This document shows positions 57,405 to 64,000 of a stretch of DNA of 64,000 nt, piece by piece. The stretch comes from Pseudomonas poae. GTDB lineage: Bacteria; Pseudomonadota; Gammaproteobacteria; Pseudomonadales; Pseudomonadaceae. Position 1 is the first letter of the stretch; each line of letters opens with the position of its first letter. Under the pieces are notes generated by a model. That model worked only from the letters and a program-made list of their open reading frames with translations. It was not told where the DNA came from and did no database searches. The DNA lies in the NCBI GenBank assembly GCA_004000515.1, contig CP034537.1, positions 7,027,501 through 7,091,500 on the forward strand, in the 5' to 3' direction. Made by a program: the position numbers and the translations under genes.

Positions 57405-58580
57405 TCAGGCAGGCTTGAGCCAGCTCTCGGCCAGCGCGCCCCAATAGGCGGCGCCGGTCAGCAGGATGTCGTCGTTGAAGTCATAGGCGGGGTTGTGCAC
57501 CATCGGCCGTGACACGCCATTGCCGATGAACAGGTAGCTGCCGGGGCAGCGTTGCAGCATCCAGGCAAAGTCTTCGCTGCCCATCAGCGTGCGGGTGTTG
57601 CCGTCCACGGCGTCCGCACCGAGCAAGGCCACGCCGACCTGACGGGCGAACTCGGTTTCTTCGGGATGATTGACCAGCACCGGGTAGGCCGGGCGATGTT
57701 CGATCTGCACCGTGCAGCCGAAGCTCGCGGCCTGGGTCTGGATGATGGCGAACACGCGCTCCAGCATCTGCTCGCGCACTTGTGGATTGAGTGCGCGCAG
57801 GCTCAAACGCAACAGCGCTTCTTGAGGAATCACGTTGGCAGCCTGTCCTGCTTGCAGCGCGCCGACCGTGACCACGGCAGCTTCCTGGGTGTCGATGTTG
57901 CGCGCCACCACCGTCTGCAACGCCATCACCATACTCGCCGCCGCCACCAGCGGGTCTACCGTCAAGTGCGGCATGGAGCCATGGCCACCGACGCCTTCAA
58001 GGGTGACGGTGAGTAAGTCCTGGGATGCCATCATCGGCCCAACGCGCAAGCCCAGATGCCCAGCCGGCAAGCCCGGCATGTTGTGCATGCCGAACAGGCC
58101 ATCGCAGGGGAAGCGCTCCAGCAAACCGTCGGCGAGCATGGCTTCGGCGCCGCCCTGGCCTTCTTCTGCGGGTTGGAAGATGAGGTTCAGGGTGCCGTCA
58201 AATTGCCGCGTCGCCGCCAGGTAGCGCGCGGCGCCGAGCAGCATGGTGGTGTGACCGTCATGCCCACAGGCGTGCATGCAACCGGCATGCTGGCTGGTGT
58301 AGGCCGCGCCGGTGTTTTCGATGATGGGCAAGGCGTCCATATCGGCGCGAATGCCCAGGGTTCGCGGGCTGCTGCCGTTGCGCAGCACACCGACCACGCC
58401 GGTCTTGCCGATGCCAGTGTGAACCTCGTAGCCCCATTCCCTCAGGGATTTCGCAACCAAGGCGCTGGTGCGGTTCTCTTCAAAACCGAGTTCGGGATGG
58501 GCGTGAATGTCGTGACGCACGGCGTGTAAATCGCCGGCCACGTCGCTGAGCCAATCCAGGATGTGCTGGTGTGGGCGCAT
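57405..58580 (-). CDS. M20-family amidohydrolase, hippurate-hydrolase-like
   Basis: This 391-residue protein from the ATG at 58580, after AGGAG, has the metal-binding HACGHDGHTTMLLGAA and FQPAEEGQGGA with the catalytic Glu. The dimerisation domain has GGHGSMPHLTVDPL. It removes acyl groups from N-acyl amino acids. It is the first gene of the peptidase-transporter-amidase-iclR set. Confidence 0.9.
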   Translation of the reverse strand: MRPHQHILDWLSDVAGDLHAVRHDIHAHPELGFEENRTSALVAKSLREWGYEVHTGIGKTGVVGVLRNGSSPRTLGIRADMDALPIIENTGAAYTSQHAGCMHACGHDGHTTMLLGAARYLAATRQFDGTLNLIFQPAEEGQGGAEAMLADGLLERFPCDGLFGMHNMPGLPAGHLGLRVGPMMASQDLLTVTLEGVGGHGSMPHLTVDPLVAAASMVMALQTVVARNIDTQEAAVVTVGALQAGQAANVIPQEALLRLSLRALNPQVREQMLERVFAIIQTQAASFGCTVQIEHRPAYPVLVNHPEETEFARQVGVALLGADAVDGNTRTLMGSEDFAWMLQRCPGSYLFIGNGVSRPMVHNPAYDFNDDILLTGAAYWGALAESWLKPA

Positions 58581-58712
58581 GGTGATTCTCCTCACAGGCG
58601 GGTGTTCCCGTTCTTGTTTGCTGCACACCGCCAGCTAACCGCGATGTGAGCGAGAGGACAATCAAAGGTGGTTCCACTGGGTGGAACCTCAAGCGAAAGG
58701 AGGTGAGGTGTG

Positions 58713-59027
58713 TCAGGGGGTGAGGCGACAACCGTGACGGTCACCGAGCCAGCGTGCGGTGTGGGTACGCCCGAGTCCGCTCGCGGTGACTTCACTGCGC
58801 TCCGGATTATCGCTGAACGCACTGGTGGGCACGTATTGCTTCACGTACCCCCGGCAATACTCAGCCGGATTGTTCTCGACATAGCGACACGAGCAATACT
58901 CCTTGGCCGTATACGCCGCAATGATGTCGGGGAAGGCTTGCAGGTTGACGCGCTCGTGCCATGTCCAACCCAACAGGGCGATGATCAATAGTAGAAACAC
59001 ACTGGTAAACGGCCGGCGACGGATCAT
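58713..59027 (-). CDS. Small conserved membrane-anchored protein
   Basis: This 104-residue protein has one N-terminal membrane helix (VFLLLIIALLGWTW) and a Cys-containing domain outside (AKEYCSCRYVENNPAEYCRGYVKQYV, spanning residues 41-66) that may form disulfides or bind a metal. Its ATG overlaps the serine-hydrolase stop by 4 bases. I recognise no family; it seems to pair with the hydrolase. Confidence 0.65.
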   Translation of the reverse strand: MIRRRPFTSVFLLLIIALLGWTWHERVNLQAFPDIIAAYTAKEYCSCRYVENNPAEYCRGYVKQYVPTSAFSDNPERSEVTASGLGRTHTARWLGDRHGCRLTP

Positions 59028-60097
59028 GGTTGCACCGCCGCGAGCACGCGTTTGAGCAGGTCGTTGTGGCGGTAGCTGCCGTCGCGGTCGTCGCCGTAGC
59101 GCACGATGACCAGGTGTTCGGCGGGCATCACGAACAATGCCTGGCCCCAGTGGCCGAGCGCGGCGAGGGTGTCGCCGGGGGCGTCGGGCCAGGGTCTCGG
59201 GGCGCCTTTATTGAGCCACCACTGACCGCCCGGCACGGCTTCATCCTGACCGGCTCTGTAGTTGGCGAAAGGTTCGCGATTGAAGGCGACCCATTCTTTA
59301 GGCAACAACTGCTGCTCGCCCCACCGGCCGTCGCGCGCCATCAATAGGCCCACGCGGGCCAAGTCACGGGCAGTGAGGTAGGCGTAGGACGAGGCAACGA
59401 ACGTTTCATCGGCATCGGTTTCCCACGTAGCGCTGCGTATGCCCAACGGCTTGAACAGCGCATCCCACGGGTAGCTCATATAAGCCTTATGGCCGAGCAT
59501 GCCTTTAAGGGTGGCGGACAGGATATTGCTGTCACCGCTGGAGTATCGGAAGGTCTGGCCCGGTGCGCTGGCGGCCTCGGTGTCTGCTGCGAACTCGGCC
59601 ATGTCGTTGCTGCCACGGGTGTAGAGCATCGCCACCACCGAGGATTTCAGCGGCGCGAACTCATAGTCTTCCTGCCAGTCGAGGCCCGAGGCCCAGTGCA
59701 GCAAATCGCCCATGGTGACCTTCGGGTGTTGCTTCATCGGTGGGTAAAAGCGTGCAGCGGGGTCGGTCAGCTTGAAACGGTTTTCACCGTAGGCCACCCC
59801 CAACACGGTGGCCATCAGGCTTTTGCTGACGGACCAGGTCAGGTGCGGCGTGCTGGCGGTGGTCGGTGACGCGTAGCGTTCGTAAATGATCTCGCCATCA
59901 CGGATCACCAGCAACGCATCGGTGCGGACGCCTTGGCGGGTAGTGTCATCACGCGGCGGGAAAGCGTAGGCATTCAGGGCATCAACGGCAGGGCCAGAGA
60001 GTGCGGTTCCTTTGGCCCAATCTTTGTCAGGCCAGGTTTCGGCGTGGGCACTAACGGTGACGAACAGCAGGGCAACACACAACAGGCCTCTGACCAT
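59024..60097 (-). CDS. Serine hydrolase, class C beta-lactamase fold
   Basis: This 357-residue protein has an N-terminal signal peptide (LLCVALLFVTVSAHA). The nucleophile is in TWSVSKSLMA (S-x-x-K) near residue 90 and the second motif is YSSGDSN. A GHWGQALF strand stands in place of KTG. It resembles 6-aminohexanoate-oligomer hydrolases and esterases of this fold. It acts in the periplasm on an unknown ester or amide, and is coupled to the small protein after it. Confidence 0.85.
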   Translation of the reverse strand: MVRGLLCVALLFVTVSAHAETWPDKDWAKGTALSGPAVDALNAYAFPPRDDTTRQGVRTDALLVIRDGEIIYERYASPTTASTPHLTWSVSKSLMATVLGVAYGENRFKLTDPAARFYPPMKQHPKVTMGDLLHWASGLDWQEDYEFAPLKSSVVAMLYTRGSNDMAEFAADTEAASAPGQTFRYSSGDSNILSATLKGMLGHKAYMSYPWDALFKPLGIRSATWETDADETFVASSYAYLTARDLARVGLLMARDGRWGEQQLLPKEWVAFNREPFANYRAGQDEAVPGGQWWLNKGAPRPWPDAPGDTLAALGHWGQALFVMPAEHLVIVRYGDDRDGSYRHNDLLKRVLAAVQP

Positions 60098-60169
60098 GGA
60101 CGCAGACTCAAGGGGGCATTCAAGCCCGCGAGCCTAGCCGAGGGTGATGACAGATTTGCGACAAGCGGG

Positions 60170-60198
60170 CTGTCATCCAAGCGTCACCATAACTTCAT
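60170..60198 (+). promoter_or_regulatory. Likely PHO box before olsB
   Basis: CTGTCAT at 60170 is followed at exact 11-base steps by GCGTCAC (60181) and ACTTCAT (60192). This is the spacing of PhoB half-sites, with the first a perfect match to the consensus half. It lies 85 bases before olsB. Ornithine lipids replace phospholipids under phosphate starvation, so PhoB control is expected. Confidence 0.5.
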
Positions 60199-60282
60199 GG
60201 AGATGACACCGGGCCTCCATAGCCTGACTTTGGACAACAAAGTCGACCGGCCGAAATCGTGGCCGGCACTCGGAGACTCGCC

Positions 60283-61038
60283 ATGACTCAGATCGCCCGC
60301 ATCAGCGACACCGGCAATGAACGCCGTCTGCAAGCCGAACGCCTGGTTGGCGCACAGGCGTTGCAGGAAGCCCAGGCCCTGCGGTTCAACGTGTTCAGCG
60401 GCGAATTCAACGCCAAACTGAAAGGCGCGGAACTGGGTCTGGACATGGATGACTATGATGTTCACTGCAGCCACATCGGCGTACGGGACTTGAACAGCGG
60501 TCGCTTGGTGGCCACCACCCGTTTGCTCGATCACCAGGCTGCCAGCACCTTGGGCCGGTTCTACAGCGAAGAAGAATTCAGCTTGCATGGCTTGCTCCAC
60601 CTGCAAGGCCCGATCCTGGAAATCGGCCGCACCTGCGTCGACCCGGCCTACCGCAACGGTGGCACAATCGCCGTGTTGTGGGGCGAATTGGCCGAAGTGC
60701 TGAACCAAGGCGGCTACAGCTACTTGATGGGCTGCGCGAGCATTCCGATGCACGACGGCGGCATCCAGGCCCACGCGATCATGCAGCGCCTGCGCGAACG
60801 CTACCTGTGCAACGAACACCTGCGCGCCGAACCGAAAAAGCCATTGCCGGCGCTGGACCTGCCGTCCAACGTGATCGCAGAGATGCCGCCACTGCTCAAG
60901 GCCTACATGCGCCTGGGTGCGAAGATCTGCGGCGAGCCGTGCTGGGATGAAGATTTCCAAGTGGCCGACGTGTTCATCCTGCTCAAGCGCGACGAGTTGT
61001 GCCCGCGTTATGCGCGCCACTTCAAGGCTGCAATGTGA
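60283..61038 (+). CDS. olsB: L-ornithine N-alpha-acyltransferase
   Basis: This 251-residue GNAT-fold enzyme moves a 3-hydroxyacyl chain from acyl-ACP to ornithine, the first step of ornithine lipid synthesis. Family marks are RFNVFSGEF, the [19 protein letters not shown] acetyl-CoA-type loop (residues 107-125) and [10 protein letters not shown]. Its stop overlaps the olsA start (TGATG). I chose the ATG at 60283 over one eight codons upstream because the PHO box and spacing favour it. Confidence 0.88.
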   Translation: MTQIARISDTGNERRLQAERLVGAQALQEAQALRFNVFSGEFNAKLKGAELGLDMDDYDVHCSHIGVRDLNSGRLVATTRLLDHQAASTLGRFYSEEEFSLHGLLHLQGPILEIGRTCVDPAYRNGGTIAVLWGELAEVLNQGGYSYLMGCASIPMHDGGIQAHAIMQRLRERYLCNEHLRAEPKKPLPALDLPSNVIAEMPPLLKAYMRLGAKICGEPCWDEDFQVADVFILLKRDELCPRYARHFKAAM

Positions 61039-61829
61039 TGAGCCGCCTGCGGGTGTACGGGCGCATTGCCCGCGTGCTGTTGGTGGTGGCGCTGGGCTTG
61101 AGCATGGCCAGCGTGTTTGGAGTGTTTGAGCGCCTGGGCATTGCCAACTCGATGGTGCGTCGCCAGCGCTGGTCGCGATTTTTCATGGCGCGCCTGACCA
61201 ATGCCCTGCCCTTTCGCGTGACGGTACACGGTGAGTTGCCAACGCAGCCGATGCTGTGGGTGAGCAATCACGTGTCGTGGACCGATATTCCATTGCTGGG
61301 CGCCGTTGCGCCGATGTCGTTTTTGTCCAAGGCCGAAGTGCGCACCTGGCCGGTGGCCGGTTGGTTGGCGGCCAAGGCTGGCAGTTTGTTTATCCGCCGT
61401 GGTTCAGGCGATAGCCAGTTGATCCGCAAGCAGATGACCCGTCACCTGGAACAACAGCACCCGCTGCTGATGTTCCCCGAAGGCACCACCACCGATGGGC
61501 GCAGCCTGCGCACCTTCCATGGGCGTTTGTTGGCCAGTGCGATTGATGCAGACGTAGCGCTGCAACCGGTGGCGATCCGTTACCTGCGCGATGGCCAGGT
61601 CGACCCACTGGCGCCGTTTATTGGCGATGATGATTTGCTCTCGCACCTGATGCGCCTGTTTGCCAATGACCAGGGCGATGTGGAGATTCATGTGCTCAAG
61701 CCGATTGCCTGTGCCGGGCAGGAACGTGCGGCGCTGGCGTATCAGGCGCAACAGGCGGTGCAGAAGGCGTTGTTTGGGCCGGTGCCTGAGGCTGAGCAGG
61801 TGGATGCTCGACCTGCATTTGCCGCCTGA
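61038..61829 (+). CDS. olsA: Lyso-ornithine-lipid O-acyltransferase
   Basis: This 263-residue membrane-bound PlsC-type acyltransferase has NHVSWTD (N/H-x4-D) and FPEGTTTDG, the two catalytic motifs, after one N-terminal membrane helix. It adds the second acyl chain to lyso-ornithine lipid. The ATG overlaps the olsB stop, so both are translated from one message. Confidence 0.87.
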   Translation: MSRLRVYGRIARVLLVVALGLSMASVFGVFERLGIANSMVRRQRWSRFFMARLTNALPFRVTVHGELPTQPMLWVSNHVSWTDIPLLGAVAPMSFLSKAEVRTWPVAGWLAAKAGSLFIRRGSGDSQLIRKQMTRHLEQQHPLLMFPEGTTTDGRSLRTFHGRLLASAIDADVALQPVAIRYLRDGQVDPLAPFIGDDDLLSHLMRLFANDQGDVEIHVLKPIACAGQERAALAYQAQQAVQKALFGPVPEAEQVDARPAFAA

Positions 61830-61838
61830 ACACCATTC

Positions 61839-61872
61839 AAATGTGGGAGCTGGCTTGCCTGCTCCCACATTT
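61839..61872. repeat. REP palindrome
   Basis: AAATGTGGGAGC and GCTCCCACATTT are perfect 12-base arms around TGGCTTGCCT. This is the classic Pseudomonas fluorescens-group REP. It lies between the convergent olsA and acpH genes and overlaps the acpH stop. Confidence 0.9.
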
Positions 61873-62455
61873 AGATCTCAGTGATCAGATGGCTTTGTGC
61901 GAAGGCTTGCAGTTCGGGGTAGAAGACCCGGAAGTCTTCGCTCAACGGCTCATACAACTCGCGCAATTCCTGCATCGCAAACCCCAACTCCTGCGGCTGC
62001 GTCAGCCGCCGCGAAATCCCCCGCAGTACCTGCTCCATCACCGCAAACTCGCGGTAAGACCCTAACCAATCATCCGCCGCCATCCACGGCGCAATCTGCG
62101 CCAACCGCCCCGGCAACTGCGGTTCAGCGGCCAGCACGCGGTACACCTGCGAGGTGAAGCGCTCCAGCGGCTGGTCGGCATACAACGCCCAATCCCGCGC
62201 CAGGCAATGGTCGAAAAACACATCGAGGACGATTCCGGCATAACGCCTGCGGGTCAGGCTGAAGCGCGACAACGCCTCCCCCACCAACGGGTGGCTGTCG
62301 GTAAAGCGGTCGATGGCGCGATGCAACTGGATCGCCGCCTCGATTTGCGGGTTGAACTGGCCCTGCAGGCGGCCTTTGACGAAGTCACCATACAGGCTGC
62401 CCAGCAATTGCGCAGGAAGTTGGCCGCCCAGGTGCAGATGTGCGAGATAATTCAT
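61871..62455 (-). CDS. acpH: Acyl-carrier-protein phosphodiesterase
   Basis: This 194-residue protein begins MNYLAHLHLGGQLPAQLLGSLYGDFVKG (within residues 1-28), a start special to AcpH, with the HRAIDRFTDSHP and DVFFDHCLARDW metal-ligand segments. It removes the phosphopantetheine arm from ACP. It is convergent with olsA. Confidence 0.88.
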   Translation of the reverse strand: MNYLAHLHLGGQLPAQLLGSLYGDFVKGRLQGQFNPQIEAAIQLHRAIDRFTDSHPLVGEALSRFSLTRRRYAGIVLDVFFDHCLARDWALYADQPLERFTSQVYRVLAAEPQLPGRLAQIAPWMAADDWLGSYREFAVMEQVLRGISRRLTQPQELGFAMQELRELYEPLSEDFRVFYPELQAFAQSHLITEI

Positions 62456-62486
62456 GGCGCGCAGTTTAGCACTGCCGTCAACGTAT

Positions 62487-62556
62487 CGTTATAACCCGAT
62501 ATACCGATTTAATCTGGATTAAGACCAAATTCATATTGGTATATCGGGATATAACG
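62487..62556. promoter_or_regulatory. Long inverted repeat before ArsR/MFS genes
   Basis: A 19-base arm CGTTATAACCCGATATACC (62487-62505) pairs at 18 of 19 positions with GGTATATCGGGATATAACG (62538-62556). A further CGATATAACG copy lies near 62577. The sites lie right before the ArsR gene and are probably its operators. Confidence 0.68.
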
Positions 62557-62609
62557 ATTTAAGGTTCGCTTCATCGCGATATAACGCTTCAAGACACCGA
62601 GCATCTGCC

Positions 62610-62936
62610 ATGTCCATCTACCTCGACGAAATAATAAAAGCCCTGGCGCACCCAGTACGGCGAGACATCCTCAATTGGCTGAAAGACCCGAAAGTGCAAT
62701 TCCCCGAGCAATTGCACAACCACGAATACGGCATCTGCGCCGGGCAGATCGACCAGCGCTGCGGCTTGTCCCAGTCGACCGTGTCGGCCCACCTGGCCAC
62801 CCTGCAACGCGCAGGCTTGATCAGCAGCCAGAAGGCCGGGCAGTGGCACTTTTTCAAACGCAACGAGGACACCATCCAAGCGTTCCTCGATGCGCTCATC
62901 ACAGAGCTCAGCTCTGAAATCAGCGAACCGCTGTAA
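62610..62936 (+). CDS. ArsR-family regulator
   Basis: This 108-residue winged-helix protein has ALAHPVRRDILNWL and the recognition helix CGLSQSTVSAHLATLQRAGLI, given as residues 50-70. No CxC metal site is visible, so it likely senses an organic ligand or redox state. It is followed 13 bases later by an MFS efflux gene. Confidence 0.85.
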   Translation: MSIYLDEIIKALAHPVRRDILNWLKDPKVQFPEQLHNHEYGICAGQIDQRCGLSQSTVSAHLATLQRAGLISSQKAGQWHFFKRNEDTIQAFLDALITELSSEISEPL

Positions 62937-62949
62937 CAAGGAAACGATA

Positions 62950-64000
62950 ATGCCCCTCTCGCTACTCATACTGGCCCTGAGCGCCTTCGCCATCGGCACC
63001 ACCGAGTTCGTCATCATGGGCCTGTTACCCGATGTGGCGGCGGACTTGGGCGTGTCGATTCCCGGCGCGGGTTGGCTGGTCACCGGCTATGCCCTGGGCG
63101 TGGCCATCGGCGCACCGTTCATGGCACTGGCCACCGCCAAGCTGCCACGCAAGGCTGCGCTGGTAGCGTTGATGGGCATCTTCATTATTGGCAACCTGCT
63201 CTGCGCCCTGGCCAGCGACTACAACGTGCTGATGTTTGCCCGTGTGGTCACCGCGCTGTGCCACGGTGCGTTCTTTGGGATTGGTTCTGTCGTCGCCGCC
63301 AACCTGGTGCCGGCCAACAAGCGCGCCTCGGCCGTGGCCTTGATGTTCACCGGCTTGACCTTGGCCAACGTGCTGGGCGTGCCGCTGGGTACCGCACTGG
63401 GGCAGGCCGCTGGCTGGCGCTCGACCTTCTGGGCCGTGACGGTAATTGGGGTGGTGGCCCTGATCGGCCTGATCCGCTTCCTGCCGGCCAAGCGTGATGA
63501 AGAAAAACTCGACATGCGCGCCGAACTGGCCGCGCTCAAAGGGGCCGGTATCTGGTTGTCGCTGACCATGACCGCGTTGTTCTCCGCGTCGATGTTCACC
63601 CTTTTCACCTATGTCGCCCCGTTGCTCGGCGATGTCACCGGCGTATCGCCAAACGGCGTGACCTGGACCCTGCTGTTGATCGGCCTGGGCCTGACACTGG
63701 GCAACATCATCGGCGGCAAGCTGGCGGACAAGCGCCTGGCAGCCACCTTGATCGGCGTGTTCATCAGCATGGCGGTGGTTTCCACGGCCCTGACCTGGAC
63801 CAGCGTTGCGCTGATCCCGACCGAAATCACCCTGTTCCTGTGGGCCACCGCCGCGTTTGCCGCCGTGCCTGCGCTGCAGATCAACGTGGTGACCTTCGGC
63901 AAGGCCGCGCCGAACCTGGTGTCGACCCTGAACATCGGCGCTTTCAACATCGGCAACGCCCTCGGCGCCTGGGTAGGCGGCACGGTGATTGCCCACGGTT
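62950..64000 (+). CDS. MFS transporter, AraJ/PbuE-like (runs off the window)
   Basis: The frame is open from the ATG at 62950 to the window end, 350 codons. It has MFS helices with the start LSAFAIGTTEFVIMGLLPDVA and the ARVVTALCHGAFFGIGSVVAA helix 4-5 segment of the drug:proton antiporter branch (DHA1). It is probably expressed with and controlled by the ArsR protein. The last helix or two are missing. Confidence 0.85.
   Translation, partial: MPLSLLILALSAFAIGTTEFVIMGLLPDVAADLGVSIPGAGWLVTGYALGVAIGAPFMALATAKLPRKAALVALMGIFIIGNLLCALASDYNVLMFARVVTALCHGAFFGIGSVVAANLVPANKRASAVALMFTGLTLANVLGVPLGTALGQAAGWRSTFWAVTVIGVVALIGLIRFLPAKRDEEKLDMRAELAALKGAGIWLSLTMTALFSASMFTLFTYVAPLLGDVTGVSPNGVTWTLLLIGLGLTLGNIIGGKLADKRLAATLIGVFISMAVVSTALTWTSVALIPTEITLFLWATAAFAAVPALQINVVTFGKAAPNLVSTLNIGAFNIGNALGAWVGGTVIAHG

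Overview
The window reads as a chromosomal segment of a Pseudomonas from the fluorescens group. This rests on ornithine-lipid genes of the olsB/olsA type, many LysR, IclR and MFS genes, REP sequences of the GTGGGAGC type, and proteins that look typical of Pseudomonas. All statements come from reading the sequence; no database was searched.

Layout: (A) About 1-42349 is accessory DNA. It appears to end at a 24-base copy of the 3' end of a tRNA-Gly gene (42326-42349), followed at once by a terminator, as expected where an integrated island meets the native flank. (B) 1657-17114 is a thiol-stress locus that matches the gene content of the allicin/thiosulfinate tolerance islands known from garlic- and onion-associated bacteria: alpha/beta hydrolase, glutathione reductase, AhpD-like protein, Old Yellow Enzyme, 4-OT tautomerase, KefF/KefC, thioredoxin, DsbA/FrnE, TetR, SDR and OsmC. 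A second module holds an amino-acid permease, a cystathionine beta-lyase-like C-S lyase, an EamA exporter and a second TetR. A near-identical operator (CTACCA-N6-TGGTAG) stands before the transcription units and ties them into one regulon. A SulP anion transporter follows. (C) 19-24 kb holds small Pseudomonas accessory genes, several broken. (D) 24178-27099 is a tightly overlapping three-gene operon of unknown type, beginning with a PD-(D/E)XK-like protein, and is a candidate new defence system. (E) 27571-33053 carries what I recognise as a Gamma-Mobile-Trio (gmtY-gmtZ-gmtX), the recombination genes of a class of defence-carrying mobile elements. It is followed by cargo: a large unknown protein, a Gabija-like OLD nuclease plus UvrD-type helicase pair, a beta-flower-like protein, a SIR2 protein and a restriction-endonuclease-like protein. 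(F) 42.7-64 kb is mostly ordinary chromosome: two toxin-antitoxin pairs, MFS and LysR genes, ogt, an amidase/MFS/M20 peptidase operon under an IclR regulator, olsB-olsA behind a likely PHO box, acpH, and an ArsR regulator with its MFS efflux pump. Within it, 51.3-53.7 kb is decaying and contains a YceI/alcohol-dehydrogenase deletion fusion.

Quality warning: about 20 genes, in island and core alike, are broken by a single-base gain or loss, nearly always in a run of identical bases. Restoring that base gives a full-length product with a whole number of codons each time. I treat these as probable sequencing errors and annotate the genes across the break. A clear exception is an 8-base tandem duplication in gmtZ, which looks like a real mutation.
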